Source: Chryseobacterium herbae
GTDB taxonomy: Bacteria; Bacteroidota; Bacteroidia; Flavobacteriales; Weeksellaceae
DNA length: 64,000 bases
Direction: 5' to 3'
NCBI RefSeq assembly: GCF_025154075.1
Contig: NZ_JAOAMU010000006.1
Span: 186,001-250,000 of the forward strand
The position numbers and the translations under genes were made by a program. The notes under the pieces are model-generated. The model was not told where the DNA came from and did no database searches. It saw only the letters and a list, made by a program, of their open reading frames with translations. This document shows, piece after piece, positions 56,856-64,000 of the stretch (within the stretch, counting starts at the first letter, position 1; every line of letters starts with the position of its first letter).

Positions 56856-56887
56856 ACTTGACAATCAAGTATATACACCTATATACT
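56856..56887. promoter_or_regulatory. Double palindrome between the oxygenase and siderophore genes (candidate iron operator)
   Basis: AGTATATACACCTATATACT (56868-56887, perfect 8-bp arms) adjoins and overlaps ACTTG-ACAAT-CAAGT (56856-56870). It lies about 50 bases before the decarboxylase start. A Fur/DtxR-type or other iron regulator would fit the context. Confidence 0.55.
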
Positions 56888-56939
56888 ATACAGACTTCAT
56901 ACAACTTATTGATTTAAAAAATCACCTTACAAATACCAT

Positions 56940-58466
56940 ATGAACAACAATCAAATGCCCGCCGGAGAGATCCTGGGTGCCTCCTTACCTCACATTTCGG
57001 GGAATTTTGGAAATATTTTTCATACTGACAACTATGATCATTATCGTTCCGCTGTCGAAGAAACTTTAGATCTTGTAGGAACTTTTCTTCACAGAAATGA
57101 CAAACCCTTCAGCGGAATAGAAGCCAAAGAAATGAAAGGCATGGTACAGCAGATAGACCTTAATCAAAAACTATCTTCATACCAGGAGCTACTTGAAGAG
57201 GTAGATACTATATATGTAAAGCATGCGACTGCTTTTCACCTTCCACAATATGTGGCACACCTTAACTGTCCTATCGTTATTCCTGCATTGGCAGGAGAAA
57301 TCCTTGTAAGTGCCATCAATTCTTCACAGGATACTTATGACCAGAGTGCAGGAGGAACCTTCATGGAAAGAAAACTGATCGACTGGACCGCAGAGCAGTT
57401 AGGATACAATGCAGAAACAAGCGACGGCGTTTTCACAGCAGGTGGATCACAGAGCAATCTGATGGGGCTTGTGATGATGCGTGACTGCTTTTCCCAGAAG
57501 AGATATAACCATAATATTAAACTGGATGGTCTTCCACAGGAAGCAAGCAGATTTAGAATTTTTGTTTCAGATAAATCTCACTTCAGCAACTTAAAGAATG
57601 CGTCAATCATGGGATTGGGCGAAAAAAGTATCGTGAAAGTTCCTACAGACGAAAGATTCTGCATGGACATCGCTTTACTGAAGAAATATATTAAAAGAGA
57701 AGAGCAGATGGGAAATATTCCTATCGGAATTGTAGCTACGGCCGGAACTACAGACTTCGGAAACGTAGATCCACTGGAAGATATCGCCAATGTTGCTGAG
57801 CAATACAACATCTGGATGCACGTAGATGCGGCTTACGGATGTGCTTTATTATTAAGCGAAAAGTACCGTTACCTTCTAAACGGTATCGAAAGAGCGGATT
57901 CGGTGACGATAGATTATCATAAATCTTTCTTCCAGCCCATCAGCAGCAGTGCATTCATCGTTAAAAACAAAAGGGAATTAAGAATCCTGAAACACCACGC
58001 AGACTACCTGAATCCTGCAGAAATGGATGAAGAGGAAATTCCTGCACAGATCAACAAATCCATTATCCAGAGTACGCGTAGATTCGATGCACTGAAACTG
58101 TGGTTTACTTTAAGAATGATGGGCAAAGAACAGCTCTCAGAATATACAGACACAGTGATAGACCTTACCAAAGATGTAGCGTCTATGATCACTGAAAATC
58201 CTCACTTCGAACTGCTTTCCGACACGGACCTGAGCGTTCTGGTTTTCCGTTATATCAGACCTGATATTGAAGACCTGAATGCTTTGAACCAGCATATCAA
58301 AATGAAGCTTTTCTACAGCGGGGAAATTCTGGTGGCAAGTACCAAAGTAGATGGAAATTTCTACCTGAAATTTACTTTCCTGAACCCGATCACCACAACA
58401 GAAGATGTTCACCAAATTTTAAATACAATCAAATCGCATGGAGAAGACTTTGATACAGCAAACTAA
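56940..58466 (+). CDS. Group II PLP-dependent decarboxylase (lysine/diaminobutyrate type) of siderophore synthesis
   Basis: 508 residues, AAT-fold group II decarboxylase. The PLP lysine is Lys328 in TIDYHKSFFQP (many relatives have DPHKW), with HVDAAYG upstream and TAGGSQSNLMGL at the cofactor phosphate. Relatives are RhbB/Ddc (2,4-diaminobutyrate) and DesA (lysine). No RhbA-type aminotransferase gene is present, and a probable lysine hydroxylase is divergent, so the substrate may be lysine or 4-hydroxylysine, giving cadaverine or 3-hydroxycadaverine. First gene of the operon; it overlaps the next gene by 29 bases. Confidence 0.88.
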   Translation: MNNNQMPAGEILGASLPHISGNFGNIFHTDNYDHYRSAVEETLDLVGTFLHRNDKPFSGIEAKEMKGMVQQIDLNQKLSSYQELLEEVDTIYVKHATAFHLPQYVAHLNCPIVIPALAGEILVSAINSSQDTYDQSAGGTFMERKLIDWTAEQLGYNAETSDGVFTAGGSQSNLMGLVMMRDCFSQKRYNHNIKLDGLPQEASRFRIFVSDKSHFSNLKNASIMGLGEKSIVKVPTDERFCMDIALLKKYIKREEQMGNIPIGIVATAGTTDFGNVDPLEDIANVAEQYNIWMHVDAAYGCALLLSEKYRYLLNGIERADSVTIDYHKSFFQPISSSAFIVKNKRELRILKHHADYLNPAEMDEEEIPAQINKSIIQSTRRFDALKLWFTLRMMGKEQLSEYTDTVIDLTKDVASMITENPHFELLSDTDLSVLVFRYIRPDIEDLNALNQHIKMKLFYSGEILVASTKVDGNFYLKFTFLNPITTTEDVHQILNTIKSHGEDFDTAN

Positions 58467-60864
58467 GCTTACGGAAAAAGCACAGGAAATTACGATCAGA
58501 ATCCTGCTCAACGGAATGCTTCGTGAGCTTGGAAACGGAAAGTTTTATCAGGGAGTTCCGAAATATGACATGCTTACGGCTCAGGTGCTGGAAAACAGTA
58601 CATATCCATTGCATATCAGATTTGAATTAAAGAAAAGCGAGATCTTTTTATTCGCTCCGGTTTCTTACCGTTCCGAAAGTGCTTTCCACAATTATGGATC
58701 GTATTTATGGGTGGTTGATCATAAAAGCCAGAAGGTTTTTGAACCGGATGTTGATCAGCTTACTGAATTGGTATACCGCGAACTTTCTGAGCAGTTCAGC
58801 GAAAAAGGCCTTGAATTATTTACGAAAAGAATTCACAGCAGCTTAAGAAATCTGGAAATGATCATGGAAGAAGGTTTACAGGATCAAGATGCTTTGACAT
58901 ATTCTTTCCTGGAATCTGAACAACAGCTTCCTGTAGGACACAATCTTCATCCTTTCACAAAAGCGAGAATGGGATTCTCCAGAGAAGAACAGCTTCTGTA
59001 CGGTCCGGAATTCAATAAAGGGATTCAGCTGGAGTATTTTCTGGTGCACAAAAGCTGTGTTCAGGAGCAGTCGGTTTTAGAACAGCCTTACAGCGAATTT
59101 CTGAAGAGTATGGTTTCATTCCCGGAAGATCTTGAACAGAAATATCTTAACGAAGGCGAAAAACTTTCTGATTTCTATACGGTTCCTTGTCATCCATGGG
59201 AAGCGACTTATCTTTTGTCCATCGAAGAAGGGGCGGAAATGATCAAAGACCGTACTTTAATCCATATCGGGACTTTTGGGGAAGAATTTTATTCAACCTC
59301 TTCCATCAGAAGTATGTACAGTCCTCATATTCCGTGGATGCCTAAGTTTTCTTTAAATGTTCTTTTAACAGGATCGATAAGGATCAACACGGAGAAAGAT
59401 TTAAAAAGAGGCTATGCATCAGCTTTATGGAGAAAACATGCAGGCGCAGCATTTGAAAAGGATTTCAATCAGTTCAAACTGCTTTTGGAACCTGTAACAT
59501 TAGGTGTTTATCATCAGGATAAAAATATTGAAAGCCTTAATCTTTTGGTCCGCGAAAATCCATTCCAGCCGGAAGATAAGATACTTCTTTTAGCAAGACT
59601 GTGCCAGGATGAGCCTGCAGACGGGCAGAATTTTATCCAGAAATTCTTTACAGATGTTTCTGAGAAAATGGGAACAAGTCCGGAAGAATCGGTTACCATT
59701 TGGTTTGCAAAATATATTCACCTGCTGATTGCTCCTTTAAACCATTTATACAGCCAATACGGCATGGCTCCTGAAGCACACCAACAGAATCTTTTAATCC
59801 AACTGGATGATCAGTTGCTGCCAAAGACTCTTTTTGTAAGAGATGCACAGGGATATTTGCTAAGAGAAAGTGCAAGAGAACAGTATGCGGAGCTTTCCAA
59901 AACGTATCCTGAGATTGAAGATCTTTTCATCAGGGATGAACGTCTTTTAGATATTATCTCTTACCATGTTCTGGTGAGTAATCTTTCAGCATTGGTGGCG
60001 TCATTAGGAAAAACGGGATGGGTGAAAGAAAGAACACTGATTAATATTCTGCATAACCAGTTTGAGCAGATTCATCAGGAAATGCCTTCAGATTTTACGC
60101 GTTATGCACTTGAAAACCGTCATTGGGGAACAAAAACCAATTTTAAGGCGGTTGCTAATGAAATCGATGGAATCACCAGTGCAGCAGCGATTTCTTACGC
60201 TAAAGTTCCGAATCTTCTTCATTATCATTATTTCTCAGATCAACTGATTCAGCCTAAAGGAAAGAAAGCTTTCTTTAAGCGCTATTTCCAGAAAGATGAT
60301 GTCACGGTTACCATGAGACCTGTTGATCTGGATGAAGATCTGGAAATGCTTCATGAGTGGTTTAATCGTGAACACGCAATCAAAATCTGGCAAATGAACT
60401 GGCCGATTGACGAGCTGGAAACCTATTACCGTTTAATGTTACCAGGTGATGAAGCACACAGCTACATCGTCATGAGCAATGGCGAACCTACATGTAATAT
60501 TGAGGTATACTGGCCATGCAGAGATATTGTAGGCGATTACTATGATGTACTGCCTACCGATTACGGAACCCACCAATTTATTGCTCCTACAGATCCGAAG
60601 AAGAAATACGTTTCTCCTTCCACACAGTCTATGGTAGATTATGTATTTGCCCAGCCTGAGGTTGGAAAAATGGTAGGGGAAGGCTCGGTAGATTCTCTGG
60701 CTTCTATGATGAACAAGGCGCATGTCGGATTCAAAGTAGATAAAGTCATTGAAATGCCTCATAAAAAAGCCAACCTTAATTTCTGCTATAGAGAATGGTA
60801 TTGGGAAAAATTCCCGCAAAACAAAGATGTAGAATTCACCGTAAAAACCACTGAACATGAATAA
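58438..60864 (+). CDS. IucA/IucC siderophore synthetase fused to AlcB/IucB-type acyltransferase
   Basis: 808 residues. Residues 1-600 are an NIS synthetase: HNLHPFTKARMGF (from His171), VPCHPWEATYLL, STSSIRSMYSP and KFSLNVLLTGSIR are the ATP and carboxylate motifs. Residues about 620-808 are a GNAT domain of the AlcB/IucB kind (VTMRPVDLDEDLEMLHEWFNREHAIKIWQMNWPIDE, PTCNIEVYWPCRD), which acylates N-hydroxydiamines. One polypeptide thus couples acylation with condensation to citrate or succinyl units. It overlaps the decarboxylase and hydroxylase genes on both sides. Confidence 0.93.
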   Translation: MEKTLIQQTKLTEKAQEITIRILLNGMLRELGNGKFYQGVPKYDMLTAQVLENSTYPLHIRFELKKSEIFLFAPVSYRSESAFHNYGSYLWVVDHKSQKVFEPDVDQLTELVYRELSEQFSEKGLELFTKRIHSSLRNLEMIMEEGLQDQDALTYSFLESEQQLPVGHNLHPFTKARMGFSREEQLLYGPEFNKGIQLEYFLVHKSCVQEQSVLEQPYSEFLKSMVSFPEDLEQKYLNEGEKLSDFYTVPCHPWEATYLLSIEEGAEMIKDRTLIHIGTFGEEFYSTSSIRSMYSPHIPWMPKFSLNVLLTGSIRINTEKDLKRGYASALWRKHAGAAFEKDFNQFKLLLEPVTLGVYHQDKNIESLNLLVRENPFQPEDKILLLARLCQDEPADGQNFIQKFFTDVSEKMGTSPEESVTIWFAKYIHLLIAPLNHLYSQYGMAPEAHQQNLLIQLDDQLLPKTLFVRDAQGYLLRESAREQYAELSKTYPEIEDLFIRDERLLDIISYHVLVSNLSALVASLGKTGWVKERTLINILHNQFEQIHQEMPSDFTRYALENRHWGTKTNFKAVANEIDGITSAAAISYAKVPNLLHYHYFSDQLIQPKGKKAFFKRYFQKDDVTVTMRPVDLDEDLEMLHEWFNREHAIKIWQMNWPIDELETYYRLMLPGDEAHSYIVMSNGEPTCNIEVYWPCRDIVGDYYDVLPTDYGTHQFIAPTDPKKKYVSPSTQSMVDYVFAQPEVGKMVGEGSVDSLASMMNKAHVGFKVDKVIEMPHKKANLNFCYREWYWEKFPQNKDVEFTVKTTEHE

Positions 60865-62173
60865 CGACACTATATATAACGTGATCGGAATAGGTATTGG
60901 TCCTTTTAATTTGGGACTTGCCGCTTTATCCAATCCGATTTCTGAATTAAGAACCCTTTTCCTTGACCAAAGAGATGGTTTCGACTGGCATCCGGGATTA
61001 ATGATCGACCATGTAACATTACAGACGCCTTTTCTGTGCGACTGTGTATCCATGGCAGATCCTACGAATCCTTTAAGCCTTCTGAACTATCTGAAAGAAA
61101 CGAACAGACTATACAAATTCTTTATCAGGGAAGATTTTTTCATTCCGCGCAAAGAATATAACCGTTACTGCCAATGGGTGGTGAGCCAGCTTCCACAGTG
61201 CCGTTTTTCAACGCAGGTGGTTGATATCGTGTATGAAGACGGACTGTATTTAATCACAACCATTCACACCAAAACTAAAGAAACAGAAGTTTTCAGAACA
61301 GAAAGACTGATTCTCGGAACAGGGACACAGCCTCACATTCCTTCGTTTATTCCGAAAGATGATTCCCGAATTCTTCATACAAGCTCTTATCTGTACCGTA
61401 AGGAAGAACTTTTAGCTCAGGGTAAAAAAATTGCCGTGATCGGTTCAGGACAAAGTGCTGCTGAGGTTTTCTATGATTTATTGCAAAGCCGTGATGAAAA
61501 TACCCAATTGGGCTGGTATTCACGTCCAGACCGTTTCTTCCCGATGGAATACTCAAAACTGACGCTGGAATTAACTTCTCCTGATTATGTAGATTATTTC
61601 TACAGCCGGGATGAAGCAGCCAGAAAATCAATATTAAGCAAGCAGCAGGCTCAGTTTAAAGGAATCAATTACGACCTCATCAACCAGATCTATGATTTCA
61701 TCTACGACCTGAATATTGATAATGCTGATCCAAACCTTACGATCATACCAAATAGTCAGTTGGATAGAGTAGACAACAGCAATCCGGGTAATTTAACCCT
61801 TGAGTTCACCCAATTAGAGCAGGAGATTCCTTACGAACAGGAAGCTGATTATCTGGTGGTAGGAACGGGATACCGTTATCATGAACCTGCTTTCTTAAAA
61901 AATATTCAGTCCAGAATTAAAAGAGATTCCACAGGATTATTTGCGGTCAACAGAAATTATTCCATAGACCATAACGGCGGCGAAATCTATGTGCTTCATG
62001 CAGAGGTACATACCCATAGCTATATTTCTACGGATCTTGGAATGGCGGCCTACCGTAATTCCTATATCATCAATGACATTTTGGGAAGAGAACATTACAA
62101 AATCGAAAAGAAAATTGCTTTCCAGGATTTTGATGTAGAGAAACATGCTGCTGTATCAACTGTCAAAATATAA
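60857..62173 (+). CDS. Lysine/ornithine/diamine N-monooxygenase (IucD/PvdA/DesB family)
   Basis: 438 residues, flavin N-hydroxylase. FAD motif GIGIGPFNLGLAAL (11-24), substrate loop DQRDGFDWHPGLMIDHVTLQTPFLCDC, NADPH motif VIGSGQSAAEVF (about 195-206) and the late LVVGTGYRYHEP. It makes the N-hydroxyl that becomes the hydroxamate iron ligand, on cadaverine, hydroxycadaverine or a related diamine. It overlaps the preceding synthetase gene by 8 bases. Confidence 0.95.
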   Translation: MNNDTIYNVIGIGIGPFNLGLAALSNPISELRTLFLDQRDGFDWHPGLMIDHVTLQTPFLCDCVSMADPTNPLSLLNYLKETNRLYKFFIREDFFIPRKEYNRYCQWVVSQLPQCRFSTQVVDIVYEDGLYLITTIHTKTKETEVFRTERLILGTGTQPHIPSFIPKDDSRILHTSSYLYRKEELLAQGKKIAVIGSGQSAAEVFYDLLQSRDENTQLGWYSRPDRFFPMEYSKLTLELTSPDYVDYFYSRDEAARKSILSKQQAQFKGINYDLINQIYDFIYDLNIDNADPNLTIIPNSQLDRVDNSNPGNLTLEFTQLEQEIPYEQEADYLVVGTGYRYHEPAFLKNIQSRIKRDSTGLFAVNRNYSIDHNGGEIYVLHAEVHTHSYISTDLGMAAYRNSYIINDILGREHYKIEKKIAFQDFDVEKHAAVSTVKI

Positions 62174-62180
62174 CAGAACA

Positions 62181-63995
62181 ATGAACACCCACTTAAAAAA
62201 TAATACAATCAGCCAGGAAATCTGGCTACAGGCCAACAGAGACCTTATGGCCAAGACGATTGCGGAGTTAATGCATGAAGAACGGTTAAAACCTGTTGCT
62301 GTTACTGAGGATGAAGCCGGATTTACGGTCTTCAAACTGGAAACGGGGATCGAAACTATAGAATACGTTTTCCGCGGACAGGAAAGAATGATGGACTACT
62401 GGCATATTGATACGGAAAGTATCGTGAAAATAGAGGATGGAGTACCCACCTCAGCGCTGAATATTCCCCAATTCTTCCTTGAAATGCAGACCGTATTCGA
62501 TTTAGATGCTAATACGTTAGCAAGATATACCGAGGAATTGCTGCATACGTTATATTGTGATGCACTGATCTTATCTAGAGGCGTTATGTCTTCAAAAGAA
62601 TTGGCCTCAAGTAACTATCAAACGGTAGAGCATCAGATGACGGGCCATCCTTGGGTGATCGTAAATAAAAGCAGGTTAGGATTTTCTCCTACCGATCTTG
62701 AAACGTTTGCTCCGGAAGCGGGAGAGGATTTAAAAGTGTTGTGGCTGGCTGCTCATAAGGACAGGTCAGCGTTCCAGTCGCTGGACCCTATAGATCAGGA
62801 AGGATTTTACCGTTCTGAAATTGGAGACGAATTGTATCAGGCTTTTCAACAAAGGTTGATTGATTCCGGAAAATCTCCTGATGATTATAATTTAATTCCC
62901 GTGCATCCGTGGCAGTGGGAACATAAGCTGAAAATTCACTTTGCAGGTGATATCGCATCTGATATTCTAATACTCTTAGGAGAAGGAAATGATATCTACA
63001 GTCCACAACAGAGCATCAGGACTTTATTCAATACAGATCATCCTGAAAAAAGATACTTGAAAACTGCTGTTTCTATTTTAAGCACAGGAAATATCAGAGG
63101 ACTGTCGCCTAAGCAGATGAAAATTGCGCCTTCCATTACAGACTGGGTAAAAGGGTTGATCAAAGGCGATACTTATCTTGAAACAAAAGGAACCATATTT
63201 TTAGGCGAAGAAGCTTCTATTGCTTATTTGCACCCTCAGTACAGCGCAATTGCCGGTGTTCCTTATCAGTATAATGAATTTCTTGGGGCTTTATGGCGCG
63301 AGAGTGCGTCCAATTATTTACAGGAAGACGAAGAAATGTTTACAATGGCTTCCCTGCTTTTTGTAGATCAGAATGGAGTTCCATTGGTACAGGCTTTTGC
63401 AGAACAGGCAGGAATCAGTATCCAACAGTGGATCACGGATTATCTGGATGCTTATCTTACGCCATTGCTTCACATTTATTACACTCATTCTCTTTGTGTA
63501 ACGCCTCATGGAGAAAACATTATGGTCGTATTGAAAAACGGAGTGCCACAGAGAATTGTGATCAAAGATTTTGTGGATGATATTGTCCTGACTACAGAAG
63601 CAAGGGAAAAACTTCCTGATCATCTGGCAGACGGACTGATCCAGTCTTCCAACAAGGAAAATGTTCCGTTGTCTATTCTTTTGGGTGTTTTTGATGCATT
63701 CTTCAGATATTTATCCAATGTTCTGCATACCCATTCCAACTTTGAGGAAGAGACCTTCTGGACGCTTGTTCACGACTGTATAGAAAACTACAAAAACCAT
63801 AATCCTCATCTGAATGAGCGTTATGAAAAATATGACCTGTATGTTCCTACCTTCAAAAGGTTCTACATCAACAGTCTTCGTTTGAAAAACAACGGCTACA
63901 GTGAAAATAAAGCATTTGCTATTCCAAAAAAAGACGGTGCACTGCCGAATCCTTTGTATCAGATTGCGAATAAAAACTCTGTAGCGACGGTATGA
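62181..63995 (+). CDS. IucA/IucC family siderophore synthetase
   Basis: About 604 residues, a second NIS synthetase without fused acyltransferase. Motifs GHPWVIVNKSRLGFSPTDLETFAPE, VPVHPWQWEHKL, SPQQSIRTLFN and the late VIKDFVDDIV are present. Two synthetases in one locus usually attach two arms to citrate in sequence. A start 36 bases upstream lies inside the hydroxylase gene; MNTHLKNNTISQEIW fits relatives better. The stop overlaps an ATG that probably begins the next gene. Confidence 0.95.
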   Translation: MNTHLKNNTISQEIWLQANRDLMAKTIAELMHEERLKPVAVTEDEAGFTVFKLETGIETIEYVFRGQERMMDYWHIDTESIVKIEDGVPTSALNIPQFFLEMQTVFDLDANTLARYTEELLHTLYCDALILSRGVMSSKELASSNYQTVEHQMTGHPWVIVNKSRLGFSPTDLETFAPEAGEDLKVLWLAAHKDRSAFQSLDPIDQEGFYRSEIGDELYQAFQQRLIDSGKSPDDYNLIPVHPWQWEHKLKIHFAGDIASDILILLGEGNDIYSPQQSIRTLFNTDHPEKRYLKTAVSILSTGNIRGLSPKQMKIAPSITDWVKGLIKGDTYLETKGTIFLGEEASIAYLHPQYSAIAGVPYQYNEFLGALWRESASNYLQEDEEMFTMASLLFVDQNGVPLVQAFAEQAGISIQQWITDYLDAYLTPLLHIYYTHSLCVTPHGENIMVVLKNGVPQRIVIKDFVDDIVLTTEAREKLPDHLADGLIQSSNKENVPLSILLGVFDAFFRYLSNVLHTHSNFEEETFWTLVHDCIENYKNHNPHLNERYEKYDLYVPTFKRFYINSLRLKNNGYSENKAFAIPKKDGALPNPLYQIANKNSVATV

Positions 63996-64000
63996 GAAAG
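63992..64000 (+). CDS. Start of a further gene (cut by window end)
   Basis: ATGAGAAAG overlaps the stop of the synthetase gene in the ATGA manner used elsewhere in this operon. Only three codons are visible; a siderophore exporter or further enzyme would fit, but nothing can be said from sequence. Confidence 0.35.

Noticed and set aside
1..64000. tRNA, rRNA, CRISPR array, prophage or insertion sequence
   Set aside because: Looked for but none seen: no spaced direct-repeat array, no transposase or integrase-like protein, and no recognisable tRNA or rRNA segments.

Overview
The window looks like chromosome from a Chryseobacterium-type flavobacterium (Weeksellaceae, Bacteroidota). It is AT-rich, start codons rarely have a Shine-Dalgarno sequence, and promoters fit the Bacteroidota pattern TTTG-N19-TAnnTTTG (50619-50649 and, on the minus strand, 56795-56825). 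Other signs are a type IX secretion sorting domain, a bacillithiol-type redox protein, a DUF6766 protein and many short dispersed palindromic repeats. No rRNA, tRNA, CRISPR array, transposase or phage gene was seen. Regulators are very frequent: five Crp/Fnr, three AraC, two MocR/PdxR, two TetR, one HxlR, one NrtR-like Nudix and one small LuxR-type protein. This suggests a flexible, environment-responsive region.

Layout. 1-1526: end of a DinB-like gene, DUF1569 and YtxJ-like genes (probable bacillithiol context), and a Crp/Fnr gene. 1529-3921: divergent MocR regulator and DMT transporter. 4003-9695: stress block with a small lipoprotein, a Crp/Fnr regulator, two unknown proteins, large catalase KatE, a CinA-type amidase and a duplicated DUF6766 membrane protein. 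9692-15926: AraC, an exported flavodoxin-RidA fusion, a second MocR, a cupin/DHDPS-family/thioredoxin-like cluster broken up by telomere-like tandem repeats, and a frameshifted stress-type PPOX gene. 16203-22503: CPA1 antiporter, AraC, nitrilase, a TetR-linked membrane operon ending in a frameshifted rhodanese, and an MFS exporter. 22729-28590: the ligase-associated DNA repair operon (exonuclease, ligase, Lhr-type helicase, PdeM). 28688-36254: small regulator/enzyme units.

36613-42489 is the most striking accessory locus: a TerB-like/BRCT protein, a TerB_C protein, a BrxD-like P-loop ATPase and an Lhr-like helicase, tightly packed on one strand. The last three resemble the three-gene Shango anti-phage system; the BRCT protein looks like an extra subunit. 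42890-54273 holds more regulators, MFS exporters, an esterase, a FrnE-like oxidoreductase, a T9SS cargo protein, a nucleosidase and a GNAT enzyme.

55625-64000 is an NRPS-independent siderophore locus: a clavaminate-synthase-like 2-oxoglutarate oxygenase (probably a lysine 4-hydroxylase), divergent from a group II decarboxylase, an IucA/IucC-acyltransferase fusion, an N-hydroxylase and a second IucA/IucC synthetase. Together they could make a citrate/hydroxycadaverine hydroxamate siderophore of the chryseochelin type; the cluster runs off the window end.

Regulatory and repeat signals include three FNR-like boxes with nearly identical spacing to a -7 box, a 15-base leader motif shared by katE and the cinA-like gene, AraC direct repeats, TetR-type palindromes, and several families of intergenic repeats.
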